Source of the DNA: a bacterium | Lineage (GTDB): Bacteria > Moduliflexota > Moduliflexia > Moduliflexales > JAUQPW01 | Length of the DNA stretch: 64,000 nucleotides | Direction of reading: 5' to 3' | Assembly (NCBI GenBank): GCA_030550175.1 | Contig: JAUQPW010000016.1 | Span: 1 to 64,000 of the forward strand | Shown: positions 43,076 to 51,727 of the stretch, one piece after another | Layout of the letters: every line of letters begins with the position of its first letter | How positions within the stretch are numbered: the stretch's first letter is position 1 | The notes under the pieces: model-generated | What the model saw: the letters and a program-made list of their open reading frames with translations, nothing else | Databases searched by the model: none | Told to the model about the DNA's origin: nothing | Translations under genes and position numbers: made by a program

Positions 43076-43210
43076 AGGGGAGTGTGGGGATGTGGAGGTA
43101 TGGAAGTAGGGGAGTATGGAGGTATGGGAGTAGGGGAGTGGGGGAGTATGGGGTGTGGGAGTGTGGGTATAAATCCCTCCCTACTCCCATACCTCCATAC
43201 TCCCCTACTT
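43076..43210. repeat. Hairpin element with perfect 32-bp arms before the molybdopterin gene
   Basis: G-rich units (GGGGAGTATGGAGGTATGG) run from the previous stop codon. Arms 43104-43135 and 43179-43210 are exact 32-base reverse complements with a 43-base loop. The right arm ends five bases before ATG 43216, so no ribosome site exists and the hairpin would hold the start region. Confidence 0.88.
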
Positions 43211-43215
43211 GTCTT

Positions 43216-46059
43216 ATGAATCAATTATGGAATGCACCACCGCCGGAGAAGTGGGATAATTGGGTCGAGTATGATTCTACCCGGTGGCCAAAGAAAGTTC
43301 AAAAGAATTACCTGCTTATTCCAACGGCTTGTTTTAACTGTGAGGCGGCGTGTGGTCTTTTAGCTTATGTAGATAAAGAAACCCTGCAGATCACCAAACT
43401 GGAAGGGAATCCTTTCCACCCTGCCAGCCGGGGTCGAACCTGTGCCAAGGGGCCGGCTACCATCGATCAAATCCGGGATCCTGAAAGAATTCTCTATCCC
43501 CTTAAACGGGTAGGTAAGCGCGGAGAAGGAAAGTGGGAGCGAACGACCTGGCATGAGGTTTTAGAGGTTTTTGCCACGCGAATTCGAGCGGCTCTTCAGG
43601 AAGGTCGTCGCCATGAAATCATGTACCATGTGGGGCGTCCAGGCCATGATGGGTATATGGATCGTGTTTTGCAGGCCTGGGGAGTAGATGGGCATAACAG
43701 CCATACCAATGTTTGTTCGGCCAGTGCCCGGACTGGCTATGCCCTCTGGCATGGCATGGATCGACCGTCTCCCGATCATGCCCATGCTAAATTTATCCTG
43801 CTCCTCAGTTCCCATCTGGAAACAGGCCACTATTTCAATCCCCATGCCCAACGGATCATCGAGGGAAAAATGCGAGGGGCTAAACTGGCCGTCATCGATA
43901 CCCGCCTCTCCAATACGGCCTCCATGGCCGACTACTGGCTGGCTCCCTGGCCCGGAACGGAAGCAGTCATTCTGCTGGCCATAGCTAACATCCTTTTACA
44001 AGAAGAACTTTATGATCGGGAATTTTTACGTCGTTGGACAAATTGGCAGGAATATATGCTGGACCTGGAGAATGACAGTGTGGAAGTACAGGAGGATGGG
44101 AGTCGGAGAGCATCTCCTACCTCTTCACCCTCCCATCCTCCCACCCTTTCCCACCCTCGTACCACGAACAAAGGGGTAACCTTTGAGAATTTCCTGAATA
44201 AGCTCAAAGAAATTTATGCCGTCTATACCCCTGAGTTTGCCGAACAAGAAAGCAAGGTTTCGGCTCAATTGATCGTCCAGGTCGCCCGAGAGATAGGAAA
44301 AGCAGGATCGGCTTTCTCTACCCACATATGGCGCAATACTGCGGCAGGCAATCTGGGAGGCTGGCAGGTTGCCAGGGCTTTAGAATTCCTCAACGTTTTA
44401 ACCGGAAGCGTGGGAACCCCAGGAGGGACCTCCCCTAACACGTGGGATAAATTTGTTCCAACCCCCTTTATCAAACCTCCACCCCAGAAAATCTGGAACG
44501 AGCTTCTCTGGCCCAAAGAATATCCCCTGGCCCATCATGAATTGAGCTTCCTGCTTCCCCACTTTTTAAAAGAAGGACGCGGGAAGTTAAGTGTTTACTT
44601 TACCCGGGTCTATAACCCAGTCTGGACTAATCCCGATGGGTTTAGCTGGATAGAGGTTCTATGCGATGAAAGTAAAATCGAACTCCATGCCGCTTTAACT
44701 CCCGTTTGGAATGAAACGGCCTGGTTTGCAGATTATATACTTCCCATGGGGGTTGGAGCAGAGCGACACGATATCCAGAGCCAGGAAACCCATGCAGCTA
44801 AATGGATCAGTTTCCGTCAACCTGTTCTTCGAGTCGCCCTGGAAAAACTGGGCCAAAAGATAGAATATACCTATCAGGCCAACCCGGGTGAGGTGTGGGA
44901 AGAGGACGAGTTCTGGATCGAGCTTTCCTGGCGAATAGACCCGGATGGAAGTCTGGGAATTCGACCTTATTTTGAATCTCCCTATCGACCCGGGCAGAAA
45001 GTAACCGTTGAAGAATACTACCGCTGGATTTTTGAAAACAGTGTACCCGGTTTACCGGAAAAAGCCCGAGCTGAAGGACTTACACCCCTGGAATACATGC
45101 GGAAGTATGGGACTTTCCTCGTTGAAGATAAGGTTTATAAAGCCCATGAAAAGGAATTGAAACCCCGGGAATTAGGGGTAGTAGCTATAAATACTAAAAC
45201 CGGAGTTATCACCCGGGCCGGACAACCTATCGGAGTTGAAATCGATGGGAAAGCCTACATAGGCTTTCCCACACCTTCCCGAAAGTTGGAGTTTTATTCC
45301 AAAACCCTGAAGCAGTGGAAATGGCCGGAATATGCCATTCCCGGTTATATTAGAAGCCATGTACACTGGAGCCACATAGACCCTAATAAAGGGGAATACG
45401 TTCTAATCCCTACCTTTCGATTACCAACTTTGATCCATACCCGATCGGGCAATGCCAAATCCCTTTACGAAATCTCCCATACCAATCCTGTTTGGATTCA
45501 TCCTGAAGATGCGCAGCGGTTAGGAGTAAAAACAGGTGATCTGATTAAAGTGAATACCGAGATTGGATATTTTGTTAACAAAGTCTGGATCACCGAAGGC
45601 ATTCGCCCCGGTGTGATTGCCTGTTCCCATCACCTGGGACGGTGGCGACTGAAGCCCGATATGGGAGGCGAGCGTTGGTCTACGGCCCTGGTTAGTCTGG
45701 AAAGCGAACCCGGGGGAAAGTGGCGTATGCGACAATTGGAGGGGATTCGTCCCTTCAAAAGTGATGATCCGGACTCTGAACGGATCTGGTGGAGTGATGC
45801 CGGGGTCCATCAAAACCTGACCTTCCCCGTTCATCCTGACCCTGTCAGTGGACAACACTGCTGGCACCAGAAGGTTAAAGTAGAAAAAGCCGGACCTGAC
45901 GACCGCTACGGAGATATCTTTGTAGATACCCAAAAAGCCTTCCAGGTTTACCGGGAATGGCTCAAGCAGACGCGCCCGGCTCCAGGGCCCAACGGCCTGC
46001 GAAGACCTCTCTGGCTGACCCGAGCGGTTAAGCCGGATCCCGAAGCGTATAAGTTTTAG
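43216..46059 (+). CDS. Molybdopterin oxidoreductase catalytic subunit (CISM/DMSO reductase family)
   Basis: 947 residues from ATG 43216. A [4Fe-4S] site (Cys39, Cys42, Cys46, Cys76) is followed by molybdopterin domains. Cys167 in NSHTNVCSASARTG is the likely Mo or W ligand, as in polysulfide, thiosulfate, tetrathionate or arsenate-type enzymes. The C-terminal dinucleotide-binding domain (about 790-900) follows. No Tat signal (RRxFLK) is visible, so the catalytic subunit may face the cytoplasm. Residues about 285-319 are repeat-encoded. With the upstream Fe-S/NrfD fusion it forms a quinone-linked reductase or dehydrogenase. Substrate unknown. MobA at 2.1 kb could supply bis-MGD. Confidence 0.88.
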   Translation: MNQLWNAPPPEKWDNWVEYDSTRWPKKVQKNYLLIPTACFNCEAACGLLAYVDKETLQITKLEGNPFHPASRGRTCAKGPATIDQIRDPERILYPLKRVGKRGEGKWERTTWHEVLEVFATRIRAALQEGRRHEIMYHVGRPGHDGYMDRVLQAWGVDGHNSHTNVCSASARTGYALWHGMDRPSPDHAHAKFILLLSSHLETGHYFNPHAQRIIEGKMRGAKLAVIDTRLSNTASMADYWLAPWPGTEAVILLAIANILLQEELYDREFLRRWTNWQEYMLDLENDSVEVQEDGSRRASPTSSPSHPPTLSHPRTTNKGVTFENFLNKLKEIYAVYTPEFAEQESKVSAQLIVQVAREIGKAGSAFSTHIWRNTAAGNLGGWQVARALEFLNVLTGSVGTPGGTSPNTWDKFVPTPFIKPPPQKIWNELLWPKEYPLAHHELSFLLPHFLKEGRGKLSVYFTRVYNPVWTNPDGFSWIEVLCDESKIELHAALTPVWNETAWFADYILPMGVGAERHDIQSQETHAAKWISFRQPVLRVALEKLGQKIEYTYQANPGEVWEEDEFWIELSWRIDPDGSLGIRPYFESPYRPGQKVTVEEYYRWIFENSVPGLPEKARAEGLTPLEYMRKYGTFLVEDKVYKAHEKELKPRELGVVAINTKTGVITRAGQPIGVEIDGKAYIGFPTPSRKLEFYSKTLKQWKWPEYAIPGYIRSHVHWSHIDPNKGEYVLIPTFRLPTLIHTRSGNAKSLYEISHTNPVWIHPEDAQRLGVKTGDLIKVNTEIGYFVNKVWITEGIRPGVIACSHHLGRWRLKPDMGGERWSTALVSLESEPGGKWRMRQLEGIRPFKSDDPDSERIWWSDAGVHQNLTFPVHPDPVSGQHCWHQKVKVEKAGPDDRYGDIFVDTQKAFQVYREWLKQTRPAPGPNGLRRPLWLTRAVKPDPEAYKF
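44080..44163 (+). repeat. Hairpin repeat inserted in frame in the molybdopterin subunit
   Basis: GTGTGGAAGTACAGGAGGATGGGAG on one side is answered by CTCCCATCCTCCCACCC, with CATCTCCTACC between. The complement pairing (GGAGGATGGGAG with CTCCCATCCTCC) is perfect over 12 bases. It encodes a Ser/Pro/Thr-rich segment between NWQEYML and VTFENFLNKLKE. Confidence 0.7.
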
Positions 46060-46069
46060 ATAGGAATGA

Positions 46070-46118
46070 CAGAATTAGCAGGATTTAGAAAACAAAAAAC
46101 CTTACTAATCCTGTTAGT
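46070..46118. repeat. CAGGATT-type hairpin repeat
   Basis: TTAGCAGGATTTAG (46075-46088) and CTAATCCTGTTAG (46105-46117) form an imperfect hairpin. A related element with longer arms lies at 52851-52920. It follows the molybdopterin gene and precedes uma2. Confidence 0.5.
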
Positions 46119-46156
46119 GGAGAAGGATAAACTCAGACTCAGGAGGTTAATCTATT

Positions 46157-46702
46157 ATGTCTGTAACGACTCAGGTCATGACAGCAGAGGACCTGCTCAA
46201 GATGCCAGATGATGGTTTCCGATACGAGCTTGTCAAAGGAGAGTTAAGAAAAATGGCACCACCTGGATATGAATATGGGAAATTGGCTGCAAAAATAGTA
46301 GGATCACTTGAACAACATGTTACAGCAAACAATCTTGGAGTCGTCTTAGTAGAAACTGGGTTTAAACTGGCTTCTGATCCTGATACGGTTCGAGCACCAG
46401 ATGTTGCTTTTATCAGTCGGGAACGAGTTGAAGCTACGGGGAATGTTTCAGGATACTTCCCAGCTCCAAATCTAGCTGTCGAGATTATTTCACCTAATGA
46501 CATTTATAGTAATGTTGAAGAAAAAGTCTTCGAATGGCTCAGCTCTGGAGTTCAGATGGTTATTGTAATCAATCCACGCAAACGTACCGTAGTTGTTTAT
46601 TACTCCGATAGCCGCGTTATATATTTGACTGAACAAAATATGCTGGAGGGTGGAAATGTAGTGCCGGGATGGGGAATCCAGGTTAGGGATTTATTCGTAT
46701 GA
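46157..46702 (+). CDS. Uma2-family putative endonuclease (DUF820)
   Basis: 181 residues with the PD-(D/E)XK-like fold of the Uma2 family. Conserved positions: the N-terminal MTAEDLLKMPDDGFRYELVKGEL, Asp82 in RAPDVAFIS, Glu109 in LAVEIISPND and Lys123 in NVEEKVFEWL. Uma2 proteins are common in cyanobacteria, Chloroflexi and others, often in many copies; the biological role is unknown. AGGAGG lies before the ATG. Its stop is only six bases from the next ATG, an XPB-like helicase, which suggests one operon. Confidence 0.88.
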   Translation: MSVTTQVMTAEDLLKMPDDGFRYELVKGELRKMAPPGYEYGKLAAKIVGSLEQHVTANNLGVVLVETGFKLASDPDTVRAPDVAFISRERVEATGNVSGYFPAPNLAVEIISPNDIYSNVEEKVFEWLSSGVQMVIVINPRKRTVVVYYSDSRVIYLTEQNMLEGGNVVPGWGIQVRDLFV

Positions 46703-46708
46703 AGGTTT

Positions 46709-48070
46709 ATGAAACTTCTCTTTGATAAAGGTACCTTAATTTTAGATGAGGTACCGGCTTCTTTGTCGATTCCTCCGGAGTTTATTTTCGACAACCGGGT
46801 TGACAAATACCGCACCCCGGGGTATCGGTACCGTTGGGTGGTAGAATATTTTAAGAAAAACCGAATTTCTTTTGAAGATCGTGTCCCGGCCTATCAAAAA
46901 CTTCAGCTGACCAGCCGACTCCAGTTTGATCCCCATCCTTTTCAGCGAGAGGCTATTGAAGCCTGGCAGGCAAACAAATTTTTAGGTATTATTGAGCTTC
47001 CTACGGGAGCCGGGAAGAGTTATGTGGCGCAAATGGCCATCGAACTGACGCAACGCAGTACCCTGGTCGTGGTACCGACCCTGGATTTAATGAATCAATG
47101 GTACGATCTTCTAAGTGCGACTTTTGGGGGTAATCAGGTTGGTCTTCTGGGAGGGGGATACTACGAGCTGAATTCTTTAACGGTTACCACCTATGACAGT
47201 GCCACCAACCACATGGAACGTATCGGTCATCGCTGGGGGCTTATCATCTTCGACGAGTGTCATCACCTTCCTGGACCCATGTATGCCCATGCGGCAGAAA
47301 TGTGCATAGCCCCCTATCGATTGGCCCTAACGGCAACCCTGGAACGGGCAGACGGTCGGCATGTCCTCCTGGAAGATCTGGTAGGGCCAGTTGTTTACAG
47401 AAAGGGAATTAAAGATCTGGCCGGAGAATATCTGTCCGATTACGAGGTAAGAAAGATCCGAGTGCGCCTTTCCTCGGAAGAACAGGTCGAGTACAACACC
47501 GCCCGGCAAGAAATTGACAGTTTCATTCGGGAACACAGTTTGTCCTTATCCAGTATCGAAGGATGGAAACAATTTATCATTCATAGCTCCCGGACTCCGG
47601 AGGGCCGTCGCGCTATGCTGGCTTATCAAACCTCCAGGAAAATTTCCATGGGAACCTCCTCCAAGCTCAGGGCCCTGGAATCTCTTCTAAAACAACATGC
47701 CAGGGATCGGGTGATTATTTTTACCGCAGATAACGAAACGGTTTATACCATCAGTCAGACTTTTCTGATCCCGGCTATTACCCATCAAACGGATACGAAG
47801 GAGCGAAAAGCCATTCTGGAAGCTTTCAACCGGGGAGATTATTCCGTTCTGGTTACTTCTAAAGTACTCAATGAGGGTGTTAATGTGCCGGAGGCCAATG
47901 TGGCTATCATTCTCTCCGGATCCGGAAGTGTCCGGGAACACGTACAGCGGTTGGGTCGGATTTTAAGGCGCCGAGAAGGAAAACATGCAATCCTCTACGA
48001 GGTAGTCACGAAAGGAACCGTAGAAGAACATATCAGTCAGCGCCGGAGTAAACACGATGCCTATCAATAA
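46709..48070 (+). CDS. XPB/Rad25-like superfamily 2 DNA helicase
   Basis: 453 residues. An N-terminal damage-recognition-like region (about 1-70) precedes RecA domain 1 with PTGAGKS (98-104) and DECH (182-185), then the TATLERADGRH segment, and domain 2 with VLNEGVNVPEANVAIILSGSGSVREHVQRLGRILR (motifs V and VI). Layout matches bacterial and archaeal XPB-like helicases rather than UvrB or RecG. In archaea XPB often pairs with the nuclease Bax1; here Uma2 lies directly upstream. Role in DNA repair or defence is inferred. Confidence 0.87.
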   Translation: MKLLFDKGTLILDEVPASLSIPPEFIFDNRVDKYRTPGYRYRWVVEYFKKNRISFEDRVPAYQKLQLTSRLQFDPHPFQREAIEAWQANKFLGIIELPTGAGKSYVAQMAIELTQRSTLVVVPTLDLMNQWYDLLSATFGGNQVGLLGGGYYELNSLTVTTYDSATNHMERIGHRWGLIIFDECHHLPGPMYAHAAEMCIAPYRLALTATLERADGRHVLLEDLVGPVVYRKGIKDLAGEYLSDYEVRKIRVRLSSEEQVEYNTARQEIDSFIREHSLSLSSIEGWKQFIIHSSRTPEGRRAMLAYQTSRKISMGTSSKLRALESLLKQHARDRVIIFTADNETVYTISQTFLIPAITHQTDTKERKAILEAFNRGDYSVLVTSKVLNEGVNVPEANVAIILSGSGSVREHVQRLGRILRRREGKHAILYEVVTKGTVEEHISQRRSKHDAYQ

Positions 48071-48123
48071 GGGCAGTTTTTAACTATTAAGCCAGGAAGG
48101 ACCCTGTTTGGGATATGAGGTAC

Positions 48124-48191
48124 TGGGACGCGGGGACACAGGGACGCGGAGACACGGAGACATTTTCCTGCGTCCCAGAACCCCGTGTCTC
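48124..48191. repeat. GGGACGCGGAGACAC-type hairpin repeat
   Basis: Tandem 8-9-base units (GGGACGCGG, GGACACA, GGGACGCGG, AGACACGG) run to a loop ATTTTCC, then GCGTCCCAGAACCCCGTGTC returns the complement. It lies between convergent helicase and ynfA genes. Confidence 0.75.
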
Positions 48192-48275
48192 AAATATAGC
48201 TCTTCGTGGATAAACCAAATCAATAACTTACGAAAAAATGCAAGGGGGGAAAATTCTACGTCTTAGGTCGGGCCT

Positions 48276-48605
48276 TCACCCCCTCGGCCAATACATTATC
48301 ACCAATACCCCCACGAGGGCTATGCAACCTCCGATGATATCAAATCTGTCTGGAGTTATCCGATCCACCTGCCATCCCCAAAGAATAGAAAGAACAATAA
48401 AAACACCCCCATAAGCCGCATACACGCGACCAAAGTTTGCAGGTTGCAAGGTTGGGATGACACCGTAAAGAAATAAAATCAATGCCCCTATAAACGCAAG
48501 CCAGGGACTCTTACCTTCTCGCAACCAAAGCCAAACCAGATACCCCCCTCCTATTTCACACAGGCCTGCGATTACAAAGTATAACAGAGATTTAACAACG
48601 TCCAT
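48276..48605 (-). CDS. YnfA/UPF0060 small membrane protein
   Basis: 109 residues with four hydrophobic helices and the family signatures [21 protein letters not shown] and [10 protein letters not shown]. YnfA proteins are relatives of the small multidrug resistance fold; the E. coli member has been linked to drug efflux, but the native role is unsettled. Standalone gene with ATG 48605. Confidence 0.9.
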   Translation of the reverse strand: MDVVKSLLYFVIAGLCEIGGGYLVWLWLREGKSPWLAFIGALILFLYGVIPTLQPANFGRVYAAYGGVFIVLSILWGWQVDRITPDRFDIIGGCIALVGVLVIMYWPRG

Positions 48606-48665
48606 GAGTCATTTTAAAATGAATCCCAACTCCCCACTAAACTGACCGACCGATATACCCCCTTT

Positions 48666-49073
48666 TTAGGATGAAATCTCCCACCTATTTTCTTCTATCT
48701 CGGAATCCAATGAAAAGACAGGTGGAAACTGAAGTGGGAAGGAATTTTCATCTATAAATGAGGTAGCCCAGTGATGAATTCGAAGAGCCCCCGATTTCCA
48801 TCTATAATCCTTGTATTGAGTTTGAAGAAGGAGATCTCTTTCAGCCTTTTCTAAGTAGAAGATCGAGGGTGGAACGGCTTTATAATCCGTCCATATTTTA
48901 GACGGTAGAAATTCGTAGGTTTTCTCTTGTTTATTGATAAGAAGTCGTCCGATTTGTTCCCATTCCCCCAGGGGATTAAAGTCGAAGGATTGGACGATAT
49001 ATTCTACTAGGATATCCTCATTTCTCACTTGAATCAGCTTAACATGACTAATACCCATCCACTTGGCTCCCAC
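48666..49073 (-). CDS. Hypothetical protein
   Basis: 135 residues, no signal peptide or membrane segment, and no family recognised. It has a repeated aromatic/acidic pattern (FDFNPLGEWEQIGRLLINKQEKTYEF, DYKAVPPSIFYLEKAERDLL) with a beta-rich look. An internal ATG gives a start at MGISHVK. Neither start has a clear ribosome site. It lies 60 bases upstream of ynfA on the same strand. The composition is protein-like rather than random, hence moderate confidence. Confidence 0.5.
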   Translation of the reverse strand: MGAKWMGISHVKLIQVRNEDILVEYIVQSFDFNPLGEWEQIGRLLINKQEKTYEFLPSKIWTDYKAVPPSIFYLEKAERDLLLQTQYKDYRWKSGALRIHHWATSFIDENSFPLQFPPVFSLDSEIEENRWEISS

Positions 49074-49152
49074 AAAATTAAAAGACTAAAAGGTTTTTAC
49101 CACTACGTACTATCTAAGATAGCTGCAATTTTCATACTCATCCTTTTATTTT

Positions 49153-50841
49153 TTATTTTTCATAGCGAAGGGTTTGATCGGTGGGAACCGTACCTATTTC
49201 TCTCCGGCTATCAGGACTGACCGCTTGGGGATCGGTTTTTACGTTGATACAAGAGGGAAGTCCGGAGGAAAAGGCTTTTTCTAAGGCAGGTCGTATCTCT
49301 TCCGGTTTTTCCACGTAAATCCCGAAACCTCCCAGTGCTTTGACCATCTCTTCGTAGTGGGAATATCGTAAATCGGTTGCAATGGTCCTTTTAAACTCCA
49401 CTTGCTGGTTATACTTCTCGATGGCCCAGGAGGCATTGTTGCTGATTACCACGACAATGGGGAGGTTGTGTCGTACTGCGGTATCCATCTCCATGGCGTG
49501 AAATCCAAAGGAACCATCCCCAACTAAAAGGAGGACTTGTTGATGGGGTCGGGCCAACTTGGCAGCCAGGGCAAAGGGTAACCCTTGACCCAAACAACCG
49601 AATGTTCCAGCATCCAGCCAGTGATTGGGTTCGTAACTTTCCAGACTGATCCGGGCAAAGGAAAGGATATCTCCCCCATCTACTACAAGGGTGGCATCGC
49701 GATTCACAAAATTTCGGATCTCTTTGCATAGTCGAAGGGGATGGATGGGAACTGCCGGACTGTTCAGTGCGGCTTCCAGACTTTGTCGAGCGGTTCGGTC
49801 TTTTTCCCGAAGAGCTTCAATCCAGGTGGTGAAAGCCTCTCGACGAGTTAACGACCTTTCCTCCAGGGCTTGAAGGAGCTGTTTGAGCACTGCCCGGGCA
49901 TCCCCCACGATCCCTACTTCTACATCCCGATTATGGCCTATTTGTTGAGGATCGATATCCACCTGGATGGCTTTTGCTTTTTCATTAAAACGGGGTGGGC
50001 GCCCATAGGCCAAAACATAGTTAAATCGGGCTCCGATTACCAAAATAACATCGGCATTTTTCAATGCGAAGGATCGTGCTGCCGGAAAGTAAAGCGGATG
50101 ACCTGCCGGCACGAGACCCCGCCCATTATGGGTGAGCCATACGGGAATTCGAAATGCCTCTACAAAATCCCGAAGTTCCTGGGTGGCTTGCGACCTCCAG
50201 ACCCCCTGACCTGCCACCAAAAGTGGTCTTTGGGATTCGGATAAAAGTTTTACGGCTTTTTCTACAGCGGAGGGATCTCCTTGAACCCTCGCTTCCGGCT
50301 TATAGCAGGCAGGAAACCAGACGTTTTCCGGTTTGACCCGATTTCGTAAGATGTCTCCCGGGATATCTAGAAAAACAGGGCCGGGTCTTCCGGTAACGGC
50401 AATGCGAATCGCCCGGCTTATAAATTCAGGAATACGCTCTGTCTCCAGGATCGATTCAGACCACTTGGTAATGGGCCTCATGAAGGCTATTTGATCCATT
50501 TCATGAAACCCCCCCATCCCAAATTGCTTCAAGGGTGGGCGCCCTCCCAAGAGAATAACGGGATTACCCGAAGACCAGGCATTGGCTACTCCGGTTGCCG
50601 CATTGGTAACTCCCGGACCTGCCGTAACCGTCGCAAAACCTATCTCTCCTGTAGCCCAGGACCAGCCATGGGCCATATGGACGGCGGCCTCTTCGTGCCG
50701 GGTATCGATCACGGTAATCCCTTCATCGATACAGGCATCTAAAATAGGACCAATGTGCCCACCATTTAAGGTAAAAAGATATCGAACCCCTTCTTTTTTG
50801 AGGGTTTTAGCCACTAAAACACCGCCATGGATCTCACTCAT
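49153..50841 (-). CDS. ThDP-dependent enzyme, acetolactate synthase-like
   Basis: 562 residues. N-terminal pyrimidine-binding domain (ILDACIDEGITVIDTRHEEAAVHMAHGWSW with catalytic Glu), a central domain, and the C-terminal diphosphate site GDGSFGFHAMEMDTAVRHNLPIVVVISNN. Acetolactate synthase catalytic subunits, ILVBL and 2-hydroxyacyl-CoA lyase share this layout. No small regulatory subunit (ilvN) or ilvC follows, so it may not be a true branched-chain enzyme. The substrate is open. ATG 50841 is preceded by GGATGAG. Confidence 0.8.
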   Translation of the reverse strand: MSEIHGGVLVAKTLKKEGVRYLFTLNGGHIGPILDACIDEGITVIDTRHEEAAVHMAHGWSWATGEIGFATVTAGPGVTNAATGVANAWSSGNPVILLGGRPPLKQFGMGGFHEMDQIAFMRPITKWSESILETERIPEFISRAIRIAVTGRPGPVFLDIPGDILRNRVKPENVWFPACYKPEARVQGDPSAVEKAVKLLSESQRPLLVAGQGVWRSQATQELRDFVEAFRIPVWLTHNGRGLVPAGHPLYFPAARSFALKNADVILVIGARFNYVLAYGRPPRFNEKAKAIQVDIDPQQIGHNRDVEVGIVGDARAVLKQLLQALEERSLTRREAFTTWIEALREKDRTARQSLEAALNSPAVPIHPLRLCKEIRNFVNRDATLVVDGGDILSFARISLESYEPNHWLDAGTFGCLGQGLPFALAAKLARPHQQVLLLVGDGSFGFHAMEMDTAVRHNLPIVVVISNNASWAIEKYNQQVEFKRTIATDLRYSHYEEMVKALGGFGIYVEKPEEIRPALEKAFSSGLPSCINVKTDPQAVSPDSRREIGTVPTDQTLRYEK

Positions 50842-50955
50842 CCTTGAAAGGAGTCATCTGGCCACCGGAACATTCTAATAAACCCAGGGCCTGAAAAGGA
50901 AAAAATTACCTTTTCCTGCTCCCCTGTTTCTTAAAGTGCCCGGGTAGCTAGACAA

Positions 50956-51318
50956 TTAAAAAGCGTTTTGAATATGGTCTATGCGAGGTTTCTGGCTTTT
51001 TGAGTCAGACAGGTAAATCCCGATCACATCGAATCGAAACTGGGTATTTATCAGGTTATTCTGACTGATATAGTATAAAGCTACCTTTTTAACTTGCTGC
51101 TGTTTAGGATAGGTCACCGAATTGTAAGCCGGACCCAAAGCTTCGGATTTTCGTGTTCTTACCTCTATAAAGACAATGACCTTCCGGTCCTCTGCAATGA
51201 TATCAATCTCTCCGAGTTTACATCGAAAATTGACGGCTCGAATCTGATACCCTAACCCTTCGAGATATTGGAGGGCCATCCCTTCTCCTATTTTTCCCAG
51301 ATTTTTTGGATTGCCCAT
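50956..51318 (-). CDS. YraN/UPF0102 family nuclease-like protein
   Basis: 120 residues from ATG 51318, with GGGAGAAGGGA seven bases upstream; the frame from 51363 adds 15 residues. The fold is a Holliday-junction-resolvase-like restriction fold: GKIGEGMALQYLEGLGYQI, GEIDIIAEDRKVIVFIEVRTRK with the Asp, Glu and Arg/Lys of a PD-(D/E)XK site. Function in DNA metabolism unproven. Divergent from the radical SAM gene. Confidence 0.9.
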   Translation of the reverse strand: MGNPKNLGKIGEGMALQYLEGLGYQIRAVNFRCKLGEIDIIAEDRKVIVFIEVRTRKSEALGPAYNSVTYPKQQQVKKVALYYISQNNLINTQFRFDVIGIYLSDSKSQKPRIDHIQNAF

Positions 51319-51490
51319 GTTATATCCCTTCTCCCTTCGCCCCCGACCTCCCATAGGCACCAAGGTAAGAATTATTAGCCCCGGCGGGGCGACCTGTTGA
51401 TAGCTTTTAGAAGTTCTTGATGTTCATTACGACGATCTTTTCATGTTGTAGTATACCTTCGAGGTTTTTGTCAAATGGAATCGTAAGGGT

Positions 51491-51675
51491 GTAACTGTAA
51501 CAATTTAGTAGGTGTCACTTTTTCTGTCTGAACACCCCCCTGGCCCCCCTTTAATCCCCCCGTATACGGGGGGAAGGGGGGCGGGACTGACGTGGGGTTG
51601 CTGCTGCTGAAGTCCCCCCTGGAGGGGGGACCAGGGGGGGTGTTTCTTTTTCCACCTACTAAGTTGATACAGGTA
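51491..51675. mobile_element. MITE-like element, copy B (185 bp)
   Basis: Inverted copy of the 28177-28353 element. The ends match in 20 of 23 positions as an inverted repeat sharing TTAGTAGGTG, and a 9-bp direct repeat CGTAAGGGT flanks it (51482-51490, 51676-51684). Inside are the same GTATAC-centred G/C palindrome and a CTGCTGCTGAAG segment. It sits between divergent yraN and the radical SAM gene, 14 bases before the latter's -35 box. Confidence 0.85.
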
Positions 51676-51689
51676 CGTAAGGGTTCTTC

Positions 51690-51718
51690 TTGACATGTTG
51701 TTTAAGTATTCTTAGTAT
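51690..51718 (+). promoter_or_regulatory. Promoter of the radical SAM gene, nearly leaderless
   Basis: TTGACA (51690-51695), 17 bases, TAGTAT (51713-51718). The ATG at 51728 lies only nine bases after the -10 box, so the mRNA would have about three leader bases. No ribosome site is possible. Confidence 0.6.
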
Positions 51719-51727
51719 TTTATAGAT

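Noticed and set aside
49029..49220. 63-codon plus-strand frame with a hydrophobic stretch
   Set aside because: Antisense to two supported minus-strand genes and lacks a ribosome site.
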